Below the pieces are notes generated by a model. The model was given only the letters and a program-made list of their open reading frames with translations. It searched no databases and was not told the origin of the DNA. Below, in pieces: positions 10,485-20,338 of a stretch of DNA of 64,000 bases; position 1 is the stretch's first letter; each line of letters starts with the position of its first letter. The DNA comes from Flavobacterium gillisiae (GTDB lineage Bacteria; Bacteroidota; Bacteroidia; Flavobacteriales; Flavobacteriaceae): NCBI RefSeq assembly GCF_900107635.1, contig NZ_FNRD01000001.1, forward strand, positions 682,001 to 746,000, read 5' to 3'. Position numbers and translations under genes: made by a program.

Positions 10485-10924
10485 TTAATTTTTGTTTTAG
10501 AAAAGTGTGGCTAAATTTTATTCAATCATTAAAGGCATGAATTTACGGTAAACGAAACTACAATAGACAAAGATATGATAAAACAGATTTTAATAGTTTC
10601 GTTAATTTAAATTTTGAGAATAGTTTTATGTTTATATAATACCATTTGCACAATCTATTATATTACTTAAATCAGTATTTAATTAAAATTGTAAAACGTT
10701 AAATTTGTAGAAGGAACTCTAGAGAATGCTTTGTTAGAAGTAAAGAGCGCAAGTGTTTTTAATCTAAACTTTTAAGTACAGTGAAATGAAGACTTTTTAT
10801 CGACGAACGACATCGCCATTGTATTTCAAAGGGTATTTTTCCCTTTAAACGATTTATGTGTTATTTCGGACATATTGTTATATATTTTTGTCCTTATATT
10901 GTTAAATACCACATTAATAAACAT
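10485..10924. other. 440-bp intergenic region
   Basis: A divergent promoter region between the lipoprotein at 9672 and the small gene at 10925. Apart from a TAnnTTTG match at 10883-10890 I see no repeats, strong hairpins or coding potential. Confidence 0.6.
10883..10890 (+). promoter_or_regulatory. Candidate -7 element of the 10925 gene
   Basis: TATTTTTG matches TAnnTTTG 35 bp before the ATG. No clear -33 TTG is present. Confidence 0.35.
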
Positions 10925-11308
10925 ATGAAAGAAATATTTAGTTCTACTTATAGGATAGGCTATCTTGACGGATATTCAATGGGTTTAAACCCACATGAAT
11001 CATCTGAAGGTAATACGGAGACTGCATTTAGTGCGGGTTTTAAATCCGGACGTTTAGATTATGAAAACATGAATGGTTTAATTTGTTTCGGAATTCCGCA
11101 ACGAATTGTGACTGAAAAAGTTTTAGAAGACTTTCTCATCGCAGGTATGTTAGGTTTTGATGTCGATGCTGATGGCTACACAGCGAATCAAATGAATATA
11201 ATTTCAAAATGGTATGAAAGTGGTATTGAAAAATATGAGCCCAATCAATATGCTAATCTTTCAGCATTACTTAGTGAGAACGAAATCAAAATGAACCAAG
11301 CAATGTAA
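10925..11308 (+). CDS. Hypothetical small soluble protein
   Basis: The 127-aa product (start MKEIFSSTYRIGYLDGYSMG) has no signal peptide or membrane segment, so it is probably cytoplasmic. It contains two similar glycine-centred helical motifs, YRIGYLDGYSMG and AFSAGFKSGRLDYE, and a later AGMLGFDVDADGY segment. I do not recognise a family. An upstream in-frame ATG at 10856 would add 23 hydrophobic, Cys/Tyr-rich residues and overlap the likely promoter, so I prefer the ATG at 10925. A very strong hairpin terminator follows. Confidence 0.7.
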   Translation: MKEIFSSTYRIGYLDGYSMGLNPHESSEGNTETAFSAGFKSGRLDYENMNGLICFGIPQRIVTEKVLEDFLIAGMLGFDVDADGYTANQMNIISKWYESGIEKYEPNQYANLSALLSENEIKMNQAM

Positions 11309-11335
11309 GGTATATTTGAAATAGTTAAAAACTAA

Positions 11336-11369
11336 AAAACCGTAATAACGCATGCGCTATTACGGTTTT
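11336..11369. terminator. Bidirectional terminator
   Basis: AAAACCGTAATA and TATTACGGTTTT form a 12-bp stem with A and T tracts on both sides. It lies between the converging genes ending at 11308 and 11391. Confidence 0.9.
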
Positions 11370-11390
11370 TTCATGTCTTATTCTCTCTTC

Positions 11391-11939
11391 TTAAGCTAAT
11401 AAGAACAAGAAGATTAATGGAAATAGGATTCCCGCTACTGCTAGTTTCCATCCACGCTGTTTCCAACTAAATTTACCGGCTTTTACCATTATTGTTCCGC
11501 TTAGAGCAATGATGATTAGACTTAGGGCGAAAATATCTGAATAGTAAATCCAGAAATTAGAGGTGTTTTTATGTAAACTCATCGACTGACTGATGATCGG
11601 TGTTTTTATGAAGGAAACAATCTCTCCTTTTCCGGTTTTCATGTCTATTTCGACATCATGCTTTTCAAATGAAATTTTCAGATTTCCTTTTTTAACATTG
11701 TGACGGCGGAACTTGTCGTCTATTCCCAGTTTCGTACCTAAATCTTTAGCAAATTCTTCATTGATTTCGCTCTCTTTGGGCAGGGTAACTTCAATTAGTT
11801 TAGTCTCAGTAGTATATTTTTCAGGATGCCACATGTCGCGGTGATTCATCATAAGTCCTGATAAAGCAAAGGAAACGATGAGTCCAATATAGAAATAACC
11901 TAAATCTCTATGTAAATTTCTGAAGGTCTTTTTTTTCAT
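11391..11939 (-). CDS. PepSY-associated TM-helix protein
   Basis: The 182-aa membrane protein has an N-terminal helix (YFYIGLIVSFALSGLMMNHRDMWHP), a periplasmic PepSY-like portion, and two C-terminal helices (DIFALSLIIIALSGTIMV and KLAVAGILFPLIFLFLLA). PepSY_TM proteins accompany siderophore receptors in many Bacteroidota and Proteobacteria. A role in periplasmic reduction or release of iron from siderophores has been proposed for some. It follows the TonB siderophore receptor by 116 bp on the same strand, suggesting one operon. It is shorter than the classical ~380-500 aa PepSY_TM proteins, which fits the compact single-PepSY form. Confidence 0.85.
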   Translation of the reverse strand: MKKKTFRNLHRDLGYFYIGLIVSFALSGLMMNHRDMWHPEKYTTETKLIEVTLPKESEINEEFAKDLGTKLGIDDKFRRHNVKKGNLKISFEKHDVEIDMKTGKGEIVSFIKTPIISQSMSLHKNTSNFWIYYSDIFALSLIIIALSGTIMVKAGKFSWKQRGWKLAVAGILFPLIFLFLLA

Positions 11940-12055
11940 TGTAGGTGTTGAATTTGTATTTGCGAAAATAATATATTCCTGTTTAGAAAAGAAAAAACTT
12001 TTCTCTGTTTTTCAATAAGTAATCATTCAGAAAAAACTTTTTTAAATAGTTTGTT

Positions 12056-14458
12056 TTAAAACTTATATTTTAAGGAAGTTAGTACTTGACGTGGCGCAAT
12101 TGGGTTTACACTGTAGTTTTCATGAACGGTATAATCTAAAACGTTTCCTACGTTAGATAATTTACATAAGACAGAGAATTTACCCCATTCATAACCGGCA
12201 GATAGGTCTACGGTAGTATAATCATTTATAGGTACTTGTCTGTCTCTAAGAGTCACAACTTGAGTATCTGGGTCAATTAAGATTTGGTTGTTCCATCCAG
12301 CTACACGATTTCCTATGTAATTTGCCGATGATCCAATTGAGAGTCCTTTTAATATTCCTGATGGCACCGTGTAGAAGAAGCTTAGGTTAGCCGTGTTTGC
12401 TGGTGTTCTTGCTAGACGGTCTCCTACAATAAAGCTTCCGTTAAGGCCTGAAGTTTTTGTGTAGCGCATGTCATTATAACTATAACCTGCCATTAAGCGT
12501 AAACCTTCAGTAGGTCGAGCCGTGATATCCAGTTCTACTCCTTTACTTTTTGTAGCTCCACTTAAGACTTTTATACTTGAATCAGTATTATTTGATCCAT
12601 CTGCTTTAAATTCGGCAGTTTGGGCTAAGTTGCTATTTTCAATTTGGTACAAAGTGATGTTGGTACTCAACAACCCTTGCCAGAAATCTTTTTTGATTCC
12701 CAATTCATATTGGTCAATTAAAGAAGGTTTAATTACTTTTAGGTCGACCGTTGTACCAGAGTTTGGAGTAAAAGAATTAGAGTAACTAGCGAATAAGGCC
12801 ATGTCTTGAGTAGGTTGATAAACAAGTCCTAACTTAGGAGTAAAAGCATGATCGATACGTTTTGCATCAGTTGTAATAGTAGTTGGCGTTTTAGTTAAAT
12901 CATAAGTTTCAGCTTGAGCTTCTTGCCATGACCAACGCAATCCTGCCAACAGTTTGAATTTGTCAGTAAGCGAAATTAAATCTTGCGCATAAATTCCAAA
13001 ACGGTTTGTGTCTGTTTTTACTATTTTTGTGTTTGTTGCTTCTGGAATGGCACCACCTTGATCAAAATTATCAAAATCAAAAATGTTACCGCTACCATAA
13101 GTGTTAGGTGAGAATGTATAAGTATATGCTTGAGCATAAGAATTCTCAAAATCAACACCTGTATATAGTTGGTGTTTTATATTTCCAGTATTGAAATTTC
13201 CTTGTAAGCTGATTTGCTGTCCAAGTATTTGTTCTAGGTTTTTATTTTGTCCTAATGGTCTTTCCCAGTAGCCATCATTTGTTGGTTGGATGCGCTCTGT
13301 ACCTTTAGATGTTCTGTTATAGTTTTGAAAAGAAGAGTTGAAGTTTAGTTTCCAATCTTTATTGAACTCATGTTTCACTAACCCTGAAACACTGGCTTGT
13401 CTTGTTTGACCGTTAGACCATGTGGCACCTAAATAAGTGTTTCTAGGTACGTCAGCAATTTCTTTTCCAGTCATTCCAGTTCCAAAATCAGGAGTCCAAT
13501 CGTCGTGTAAATAATCTCCTTGCAATACAATTTCCGTTTTGTCACTTACTTTAAATAGTATCGATGGGTTGACATAATAACGTTCTTTTTTTACAATGTC
13601 TCTAAAGCTTTCTGAGTTTTCGTATGAACCTGTGAAGCGGTAAGCGATGGCATTGTTTAATGGACCATAAATATCAATAGATGGTTTGTAGAAGGCGTTG
13701 CTTCCCATTTGCATACTAATTTCTCCTCCGCTCTTGAAAGAAGGTTTTTTTGTAACCATATTCAAGATCCCTCCTGGAGCTACATTTCCAAATAAAAGAG
13801 CAGCGCTTCCTTTAAGTACTTCTATTCTTTCTAGAGAAGATACTTCTGGAAGGGAACCATTGCTAAAACGGAAACCGTTTTTAAACATATTATTAGAAGA
13901 CATATCATATCCTCGAGACCAGAATGATTCTTGGGCACCACCACGGGCCGAACCAACATAGACACCATTCACATTTCGAATAACATCGCTCAACCGTACC
14001 GCTTGCTGTTGTTCTATAATATGATGTCCTACTATTTGAATGCTTTGAGGTAGATCTATCGGCTTTATATCCAGACCTGATAAAACGGTTTCTTTTTTCT
14101 TGTTAGGAGTTTGCTTGATTTTAATCACTAATTCCTTCAGGGTCGTGATGTCTTCAATTAGTCTAAATTCCACAAAATTTGTTTGGTTGGCCAAAACTTT
14201 AATCTCTTTAGATTGTTTTTTCATGCCAACACCCTCAAGTGTTATTGTATGGTTTCCTGTAGGGAAATTGGCAAATTTAAAGTCGCCATTGGCATTCGTT
14301 TCAGTTGCTTTTGCGTCTTTACCTAATTTAATAGCTATTCCCGGAAGCGGAAATCCATCAGTAGAAAGTATTTTTCCTTCGATGATTCCATGTTCTTGTG
14401 CGTTTATATAAAGTGAAGTAAGTAATAGGATGAATAGGATTCTAATTCGACTGTTCAT
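12056..14458 (-). CDS. TonB-dependent siderophore receptor
   Basis: This 800-aa outer-membrane receptor imports ferric siderophores using TonB energy. A signal peptide ends at INAQ. A carboxypeptidase-regulatory-like domain follows (GIIEGKILSTDGFPLPGIAIKLGK, ~24-115). The plug domain comes next, with LPQSIQIVGHHIIEQQQAVRLSDVIRNV and the segment LERIEVLKGSAALLFGNVAPGGILNMVTKKP. The 22-strand barrel ends in LTSLKYKF with a C-terminal Phe. The plug motifs match the FhuA/FpvA-like siderophore receptor subfamily; the ligand is unknown. A palindrome at 14527-14541, about 70 bp upstream, probably binds an iron-responsive repressor. The PepSY membrane protein follows. Confidence 0.95.
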   Translation of the reverse strand: MNSRIRILFILLLTSLYINAQEHGIIEGKILSTDGFPLPGIAIKLGKDAKATETNANGDFKFANFPTGNHTITLEGVGMKKQSKEIKVLANQTNFVEFRLIEDITTLKELVIKIKQTPNKKKETVLSGLDIKPIDLPQSIQIVGHHIIEQQQAVRLSDVIRNVNGVYVGSARGGAQESFWSRGYDMSSNNMFKNGFRFSNGSLPEVSSLERIEVLKGSAALLFGNVAPGGILNMVTKKPSFKSGGEISMQMGSNAFYKPSIDIYGPLNNAIAYRFTGSYENSESFRDIVKKERYYVNPSILFKVSDKTEIVLQGDYLHDDWTPDFGTGMTGKEIADVPRNTYLGATWSNGQTRQASVSGLVKHEFNKDWKLNFNSSFQNYNRTSKGTERIQPTNDGYWERPLGQNKNLEQILGQQISLQGNFNTGNIKHQLYTGVDFENSYAQAYTYTFSPNTYGSGNIFDFDNFDQGGAIPEATNTKIVKTDTNRFGIYAQDLISLTDKFKLLAGLRWSWQEAQAETYDLTKTPTTITTDAKRIDHAFTPKLGLVYQPTQDMALFASYSNSFTPNSGTTVDLKVIKPSLIDQYELGIKKDFWQGLLSTNITLYQIENSNLAQTAEFKADGSNNTDSSIKVLSGATKSKGVELDITARPTEGLRLMAGYSYNDMRYTKTSGLNGSFIVGDRLARTPANTANLSFFYTVPSGILKGLSIGSSANYIGNRVAGWNNQILIDPDTQVVTLRDRQVPINDYTTVDLSAGYEWGKFSVLCKLSNVGNVLDYTVHENYSVNPIAPRQVLTSLKYKF

Positions 14459-14526
14459 AATTGTTTATTTGGAATGATTAAAAATAACAATGCAAATGTA
14501 GACTCTTCTTTTTGAATTATAAAACT

Positions 14527-14541
14527 TATTTAGACTAAATA
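14527..14541. promoter_or_regulatory. Candidate iron-responsive operator (7-1-7 palindrome)
   Basis: TATTTAGACTAAATA is a perfect palindrome with a 1-bp centre, located 69-83 bp upstream of the siderophore receptor ATG. The same TTTAGA/TCTAAA half-sites recur in the divergent imelysin/DUF4856 promoter region (31160-31464). The shared motif and the iron-uptake context suggest a Fur- or DtxR-family repressor site. The regulator is inferred, not seen. Confidence 0.6.
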
Positions 14542-14674
14542 TGAATAATAATTTTAACTTTTTTTTAGTAAATTGAAAATCAACTTTTTATGTATTCAGA
14601 TTAATTGTCTTTTTTACCAAAATCTAAAGGGTAGTTCAAAACGCTTTTTAGCGTCATAATTATAAACAAAATAA

Positions 14675-14702
14675 ACCTCTTCTAAAGTGATTAAAAAGAG
14701 GT
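14675..14702 (-). terminator. Possible terminator after topB
   Basis: ACCTCTT and AAGAGGT pair across a 14-nt loop. The minus strand continues with a T-rich stretch. The stem is short and lies about 175 bp past the topB stop, so support is moderate. Confidence 0.45.
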
Positions 14703-14876
14703 CTGTTTGTATTTTGTAGATAGATTGTGTTTAATCAAAAACGTATAGGTGCTTTCGCTTAATATGTGTTTTTAGGTAGGTAATGAGTTTATGGAGGTCA
14801 TTTTTATAGGTTGATCTATTCTTTTTAGTAAGACTCAAAGTTTAGACTATAAATTTAAAAACGGCACCGAAAGTTC

Positions 14877-17189
14877 TTAGCTATTTTCTTCCAATATTTT
14901 ATAAACCAGTTCTTTAGTTGGTTTTTGGTCTTTCAATTTTTCTCTGACCACATCAAAAGTAACTTTAAAATTACATCCTGATTTATAGTCGGTGCAACCG
15001 TAAGCGGTATTTCCTTTGATGACCGTTCCTTTTTGACATTTTGGACAAGGCAAAGCATCAGATTGTGTTTTGTTTTCTTTTGGTGGAGTAGGAGCAGCTA
15101 GTTTTTTAGGTTCTAATCTGAGTTTGAAGTTTTCATCAAAACGAAGTAAACCTTCTACTGTTCCCGCACTAGTTACGAAGTCTTTTAAATTTACTGTAGA
15201 CCCTTTTTGAAGTAAACGCAAATATTGGTTCTCAGATATTTTTTTGTCGGCAAAAGTATAAGGCAATACAAAATCACAACCCGCTTTATAGCCGGAGCAA
15301 CCGTAAGCTGATTTTCCTTTTAGAAGTGTCGCTTTTTTACATTTCGGACAAACTTCTGCCGAAATTCCTGCTGCTTTCTTTTTTTCAACTGTTGCCTCTT
15401 GTTTTTGAATACTTCCGGCATGCGAAATATTGGCACGCTTGGTTTCACTGCGCACTTCATACACCAAAGCTTCCACCATGCGTTTCATGTTATTGATAAA
15501 TGCAGCGGCGGTAAACGTTCCTTTTTCGATATCTTTCAACTGCTTTTCCCAAGATCCTGTCAATTCTGCTGACTTCACCAAATCATTTTGAATGGTGTCA
15601 ATCAACTGAATTCCAGTAGGCGTTGGTAGTACTTGTTTTTTGTTTCGAACAATGTATTGGCGTTTAAAAAGCGTTTCAATAATGTTCGCTCGTGTTGACG
15701 GACGGCCTATTCCGTTTTCTTTCATCAGTTCCCGTAAATCCTCATCATCGACTTGTTTCCCTGCTGTTTCCATCGCACGCAATAAGGTCGCCTCCGTAAA
15801 CTGATTAGGTGCTTTAGTTTCTTTTTCTAAAAAAGAAGGTTGGTGCGGCCCTTTTTCGCCTTTGACAAAGTCGGGCAATAAATCAGCTTCTTTTTCTTTG
15901 GCGTCTGGGTTTTCAAAAACGACGCGCCATCCTTTTTTTAGAATTACTTTTCCAGTGGTTTTGAACAACACATCAGCCGCTTTCCCTATTACGGTAGTAT
16001 TCGCTACTGAACAATCATCATAAAAAACGGCAATAAAACGTTTAGTGATGATGTCATACACCTGTTGCTGATTGTATTGCAAGTTGCTTTGAATTCCCGT
16101 TGGAATAATGGCGTGGTGATCTGTTACTTTTTTATCGTTGAAAACCTTGGTTGATTTTTTTATTTTTTTGCCTAAAAGTGGTTCCGTTAAAGCAGCATAA
16201 TTGGTAAGGTTTTGAAGAATACCAGGCACTTTCGGGTAGATATCGTTGGGTAAAAATGTGGTGTCGACTCTGGGATAAGTAACTACTTTTTGTTCGTACA
16301 AAGTTTGAACAATTTTCAAGGTTTCATCTGCCGAAAAGCCAAACTTAGTATTGCAATAGACTTGTAAGCCCGTTAAATCAAAAAGCTTTGGTGCAAACTC
16401 ATTTCCTTTCTTTTTTTCGATAGAGACAATTTCGAAATAACTTTCTTTTACTTTATTGGCTAAAAGTTCTCCGTCTTCTTTTTTCAAAAAACGACCTTCT
16501 TCGTAACTAAAAAGTGTTTCTCGATATAAGGTTTGTAGCTCCCAATAGGGTTGTGGTTTAAAATTTTCGATTTCTTTCCAGCGGTCTACAACCATCGCTA
16601 ATGTTGGCGTTTGTACGCGTCCAATAGACAGTACTTGTTTGTATCCACCGTGTTTTACGGTGTATAATCTGGTCGCATTCATACCCAATAACCAGTCGCC
16701 AATGGCTCTGGAAAAACCCGCATAGTATAAATTATCGTAGTTGGCTGATGGTTTTAAGTTTTCAAAACCCTCTCTGATGGCCTCGGTCGTTAAGGAAGAA
16801 ATCCATAGGCGTTGCACTTCGCCTTTATAATTGGCTTCGTTCATCACCCAGCGCTGAATGAGTTCTCCTTCTTGTCCCGCATCCCCGCAGTTGATGACCA
16901 AACTAGCTTTGTCAAATAAACTTTTTATGATTCTAAATTGCTTCTGGATACCCGAATTCTCCACGACTTTGGTTTCAAATTTTTCAGGAAGCATGGGCAG
17001 GTTGTTCAAATCCCAGCTTTTCCAATAGGATTTGTAATCGTTAGGTTCTTTTAAAGTACATAAATGCCCAAAGGTATAGGTGACAGCATAGCCATTACCT
17101 TCATAATAGCCATCATGTTTAGTATTGGCACCTAAAACGGATGCGATTTCTCGTGCTACACTTGGTTTTTCGGCAATACAGACCTTCAT
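14877..17189 (-). CDS. topB: DNA topoisomerase III (type IA)
   Basis: This 770-aa type IA topoisomerase relaxes or decatenates DNA by passing a single strand through a transient break. The N-terminal Toprim domain starts MKVCIAEKPSVAREIASVLGA and carries the acidic motif GDAGQEGEL at 102-110. SIGRVQTPTLAM is at 188-199, and the probable catalytic tyrosine is Tyr305 in VVTYPRVDTTFLP. Two C-terminal Cys-rich repeats (CPKCKKATLLKGKSAYGCSG near 615 and CPKCQKGTVIKGNTAYGCTD near 710) are zinc-ribbon-like Topo C-terminal modules. No plasmid or integrative-element genes surround it, so it looks chromosomal. Confidence 0.95.
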   Translation of the reverse strand: MKVCIAEKPSVAREIASVLGANTKHDGYYEGNGYAVTYTFGHLCTLKEPNDYKSYWKSWDLNNLPMLPEKFETKVVENSGIQKQFRIIKSLFDKASLVINCGDAGQEGELIQRWVMNEANYKGEVQRLWISSLTTEAIREGFENLKPSANYDNLYYAGFSRAIGDWLLGMNATRLYTVKHGGYKQVLSIGRVQTPTLAMVVDRWKEIENFKPQPYWELQTLYRETLFSYEEGRFLKKEDGELLANKVKESYFEIVSIEKKKGNEFAPKLFDLTGLQVYCNTKFGFSADETLKIVQTLYEQKVVTYPRVDTTFLPNDIYPKVPGILQNLTNYAALTEPLLGKKIKKSTKVFNDKKVTDHHAIIPTGIQSNLQYNQQQVYDIITKRFIAVFYDDCSVANTTVIGKAADVLFKTTGKVILKKGWRVVFENPDAKEKEADLLPDFVKGEKGPHQPSFLEKETKAPNQFTEATLLRAMETAGKQVDDEDLRELMKENGIGRPSTRANIIETLFKRQYIVRNKKQVLPTPTGIQLIDTIQNDLVKSAELTGSWEKQLKDIEKGTFTAAAFINNMKRMVEALVYEVRSETKRANISHAGSIQKQEATVEKKKAAGISAEVCPKCKKATLLKGKSAYGCSGYKAGCDFVLPYTFADKKISENQYLRLLQKGSTVNLKDFVTSAGTVEGLLRFDENFKLRLEPKKLAAPTPPKENKTQSDALPCPKCQKGTVIKGNTAYGCTDYKSGCNFKVTFDVVREKLKDQKPTKELVYKILEENS

Positions 17190-17360
17190 TTTTCTTACTG
17201 ATTTTGAGGGTGCAAATTAGGAATTTAGAAGTTGGTATGGAAATGAAATCTGCAGGAGTTATGAACGAGATGGTTTCCCTGAGAAGGAGCTAAGTATGGA
17301 AGGAAGATAAATTAATTGGAGAAGAATTAATAACACTAAGTTATTAAAGCAAACTAGGTT

Positions 17361-18320
17361 TTATTCAAGTTCTATATTACGAGCCTTGAGGACTCCGTTT
17401 TTCTTTATTATAACCAAGTCATCAACATAAGTTCCCCTTATAGGAATTGCTTTGTTGTTTGTTATTTTGTAATATTCGGACGGATATTCAGTTTCGATCT
17501 GATTAGGCGTTAATTTGGTAATATCAAACCAAACGGAGTCGTCAAATTTGATTTTTCGAGCTTGAATGATTTTTTCTTTTACGTTTTTATCGTATTTATA
17601 CGGATTTCCTGGGCTAGCCCATTTTCCATTTTTTACTTTATATAAATCAAAGTATTGGTATTTTAGGTGGTAAAGTTGTCCACAATATTCTCCCACAAAA
17701 AGTAAGACATTTTCATATTTACTAAAATTAGGAATGCCGTATTCATCAATGGCAGCAAAATTTATTGTGTCTTTCTGATAATTCCCATAAATGTTTTTTT
17801 CTATTTTGTACTCACTTTTAAACTCACCGTTAAATCCATGTAGAAAAATTACATCGCAATAGTTAGGGCCTTTTTCGTATTTTATATCGATCTTTTTTCC
17901 AATAAAAATATAAAATTTTGATGGCTTTTCTTGCTTACATTCAACATATGGAATACAAGGTTCGGGTTCCAATAGAATATTTATTTCCTTACTTTTAATT
18001 AAATCAGATACTGCAAATTTTTGTGTAACGTAAGTCAATGAAGAGAAAAATAATGAATCTGTTGGTTTAGCTGAAATACTAAAAAAACCTGTAGAATCGG
18101 TATGTGTTACGTATCTTTTGTTTTTTGTTAGTTCGGGATAACTATCCCATTTTTTTGTAAGCTTAGCCTTGTCTCTAAATTTTTTTAATGTGTCATTCAC
18201 TTGTACTGAAACGTAGTTATTACCTTTTTTAGCAAATGAAACAATTCCTTCAATTTTAGTGTCTTGAGCGGAACAAATTATTGAGAATGAAAATAGTAAT
18301 AAAAAATATTTTTTTTTCAA
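17361..18320 (-). CDS. Secreted hypothetical protein with carboxypeptidase-regulatory-like domain
   Basis: The 319-aa product has a signal peptide (LLLFSFSIICSAQ). An N-terminal segment follows that looks like a CarboxypepD_reg/peptidase-associated beta domain: IEGIVSFAKKGNNYVSVQVNDT, then HTDSTGFFSISAKPTDSLFFSSLTY. The remaining ~200 residues are Tyr- and Lys-rich with no recognised motif, and two cysteines (PCIPYVECKQ) might form a disulfide. Probably periplasmic or surface-exposed; function unknown. It stands alone, 171 bp upstream of topB on the same strand. Confidence 0.7.
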   Translation of the reverse strand: MKKKYFLLLFSFSIICSAQDTKIEGIVSFAKKGNNYVSVQVNDTLKKFRDKAKLTKKWDSYPELTKNKRYVTHTDSTGFFSISAKPTDSLFFSSLTYVTQKFAVSDLIKSKEINILLEPEPCIPYVECKQEKPSKFYIFIGKKIDIKYEKGPNYCDVIFLHGFNGEFKSEYKIEKNIYGNYQKDTINFAAIDEYGIPNFSKYENVLLFVGEYCGQLYHLKYQYFDLYKVKNGKWASPGNPYKYDKNVKEKIIQARKIKFDDSVWFDITKLTPNQIETEYPSEYYKITNNKAIPIRGTYVDDLVIIKKNGVLKARNIELE

Positions 18321-18430
18321 TATGATTTTTTTAAAAGTTTATGACATGTATTCTGCGCTAGCATCAGAATAGAATATGAAAATTTTGTTTATATGTAGAT
18401 TGAAAACCATCTAGAAATTAAATTTGTTAT

Positions 18431-18865
18431 TTATTTCAGCCAACCTTTTCTAATTCCAAAAGTGGAGAACCATACTAGAAAAACTCCAAAAATAATTACC
18501 AGTATCGGCATGACTTCTGTACCTGGGCCATAAACTTCTCGAGCATTTGTAAAAAATAGATTTTGAATCATTTGAGGGATGATGGCAAGAAGCGAAATAA
18601 TAAAGGCCGGCTTTGCCCATTTTTTCTTCATAAGCAATCCTACTGAACCAATAATTCCTCCGAATACCGCAAATGCAAAGGCAATGAACGTCCAAAGCGG
18701 GTAACTGTTGTACAGTTCTTGTTCGGCGAGGGATAATGTTTTTAATGCTTCACCAGTCATTGAAACTTGTAGATAAAAGGAGCTAACTCCCATTAAATTC
18801 CAGAGTAAAGAGAATATTGCTACTGCCCAAAACCACTTTGGGATTGTTGTTTTTTGATTTTCCAT
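18431..18865 (-). CDS. Four-helix integral membrane protein, unknown function
   Basis: The 144-aa protein has four clear hydrophobic helices: WFWAVAIFSLLWNLMGVSSFY, WTFIAFAFAVFGGIIGSVGLLM, AFIISLLAIIPQMIQNLFF and MPILVIIFGVFLVWFSTFGI. Small proteins of this shape are common in Bacteroidota and have no established role. No charged pore or catalytic motif is evident. It is separated by more than 100 bp from both neighbours and is probably its own transcript. Confidence 0.75.
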   Translation of the reverse strand: MENQKTTIPKWFWAVAIFSLLWNLMGVSSFYLQVSMTGEALKTLSLAEQELYNSYPLWTFIAFAFAVFGGIIGSVGLLMKKKWAKPAFIISLLAIIPQMIQNLFFTNAREVYGPGTEVMPILVIIFGVFLVWFSTFGIRKGWLK

Positions 18866-19019
18866 TAGAGTTCTTTGTTAAAGGTTAAAATTGGTTTTAG
18901 GTAAATTAAATGGTCTTTTTTTTTTGATAAGAGCTTAATTTTTTAGATTCTTCTATTAGCATAGCTTTCATTTTTTACTTTATGAACTCAAAGAAATAAT
19001 AAGCTGTTTCTATAATTTA

Positions 19020-19472
19020 CTACACTCCAAATTGTGTTAGATGATGATCAATATGTTTGTAAAACAAGTTGTTCCATTCCTGCGCGGTCAATTTTCCAAA
19101 AGAGTGAGATTCTTTATTATCAAAATGGCTTTCTCCTAAGGTCTGAGTTTTTTTAAGATATTCAATTAATTTCTTTTTCTCCTCTTCAAATTCTCTTGTA
19201 CTTGTAATTAAAAATTGAGGTGCTGTTCTACCATTTTTTGGATATGGCTTATCACTTACAACGGCTTTTTTTACAAACGTTTTTAATAAAAATCTTTTAA
19301 AGGAATTCGGTTTGGGGTATTTGTCGGTATAAACCATTTCATAGGTTACGGTGCAATGGGCAAGCATTTGAGATACATTCATTTTTCCCCATAAATTTTT
19401 CGTTGTTGGAGATAGTTGGTTTATGCGATTTATAATTTTTGTTGTTTCAGCTAAATCAAAAATATATTTCAT
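19020..19472 (-). CDS. DUF1569 (DinB-like) protein
   Basis: The 150-aa soluble protein matches the DUF1569 pattern: an N-terminal LSPTTKNLWGKMNVSQMLAHC segment and a C-terminal LTAQEWNNLFYKHIDHHLTQFGV segment. Histidines in MLAHC (His40) and HIDHHL sit where DinB-like four-helix bundles bind a divalent metal. The family is related to DinB/YfiT putative metal-dependent hydrolases; the substrate is unknown. Length is typical. No operon partner. Confidence 0.85.
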   Translation of the reverse strand: MKYIFDLAETTKIINRINQLSPTTKNLWGKMNVSQMLAHCTVTYEMVYTDKYPKPNSFKRFLLKTFVKKAVVSDKPYPKNGRTAPQFLITSTREFEEEKKKLIEYLKKTQTLGESHFDNKESHSFGKLTAQEWNNLFYKHIDHHLTQFGV

Positions 19473-19605
19473 TTTAATTATTTTAAATTTTTTGGATTGG
19501 TTTTGAAGCTGGGGATATATAATGCTGTAAGAAGTCGGGAGACTATGCTAGTAATCGAAGCTTTTAATATGGAACACTTCGTATAGCAGGTCTGTTAGTG
19601 GCTCA

Positions 19606-20262
19606 CTATTTTGGTAAAAAGTAGTTGTTAAAAACTCTTTTTATTAAGTCCCAAATAGCAGTTGTATTTTCAGGTGTAACATTTAATTGAATTACTACAC
19701 TGATTATTGTACCCACAAATAGATTAACCCAGTCAAATTTACCTAAATCTTTAGCAGTTTCACTTAAGTGGTCAAGTCTTAATATTATCGCGTTTTGCTG
19801 ATTCAAAATTAGAGGAATTTCAGATAGACAATTTTTTAGAACATCTATTTTTTCTGAAATTTCGTTATATTCAGAAAATGAAAATTTTTGATTATTAAAG
19901 TTATTAAGTAATTTTATTTCAGAAATTTCATTTTTGAATTGTTTCCAAAGGTTTGGAGATGTCACTTCTCTTTGCAAATAATCTAGCCAATTGATAAAAA
20001 CATTTAAAGTTTGATTCCAATCAATTTGAGAAGTGCAATCAGTCATTTGTTCGTAACCAGGTGAATAATTTACATATAACGTATTATTATACTCTGAATC
20101 AAGAAAACGAAAATTAAATCCTTTGTTGGCTTTATATTCTATGTAAGTTGTATAACTTCCCATCACATCATCTTCAATTATTTCAAACTGATTATGAGAA
20201 AAGAATTCAAAATTTTGGATTATTTCAAATAATGAATTTTTTTGAGATGTAAGTAATTTCAT
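19606..20262 (-). CDS. Hypothetical protein with C-terminal hydrophobic segment
   Basis: The 218-aa product (start MKLLTSQKNSLFEIIQNFEF) is Asn- and Phe-rich. The middle is predicted helical (ISEKIDVLKNCLSEIPLILNQQNAIILRLDHL), and a hydrophobic stretch WVNLFVGTIISVVIQLNV lies near the C-terminus. I recognise no family. The upstream in-frame start at 20316 would add 18 residues, but the promoter-like element at 20339-20346 favours the shorter form only weakly. The very low G+C and isolated position are compatible with an accessory gene. Confidence 0.65.
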   Translation of the reverse strand: MKLLTSQKNSLFEIIQNFEFFSHNQFEIIEDDVMGSYTTYIEYKANKGFNFRFLDSEYNNTLYVNYSPGYEQMTDCTSQIDWNQTLNVFINWLDYLQREVTSPNLWKQFKNEISEIKLLNNFNNQKFSFSEYNEISEKIDVLKNCLSEIPLILNQQNAIILRLDHLSETAKDLGKFDWVNLFVGTIISVVIQLNVTPENTTAIWDLIKRVFNNYFLPK

Positions 20263-20338
20263 GTTTATTTCGTTTTTTATTAGTTTGCCTTTAAATTGAA
20301 TATACAAGCTCAACAATAGCGCTTGTCAACTCTTTATT

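Larger units (their letters stand above)
14459..14876. other. 418-bp intergenic region
   Basis: This region holds the promoter of the siderophore receptor with the 14527-14541 operator, and a hairpin (14675-14702) that probably ends the topB transcript. Nothing else stands out. Confidence 0.6.

Noticed and set aside
14877-17189. Evidence for an integrative element around topB
   Set aside because: Topoisomerase III is common on mobile elements, but no tra, integrase or relaxase genes are nearby.
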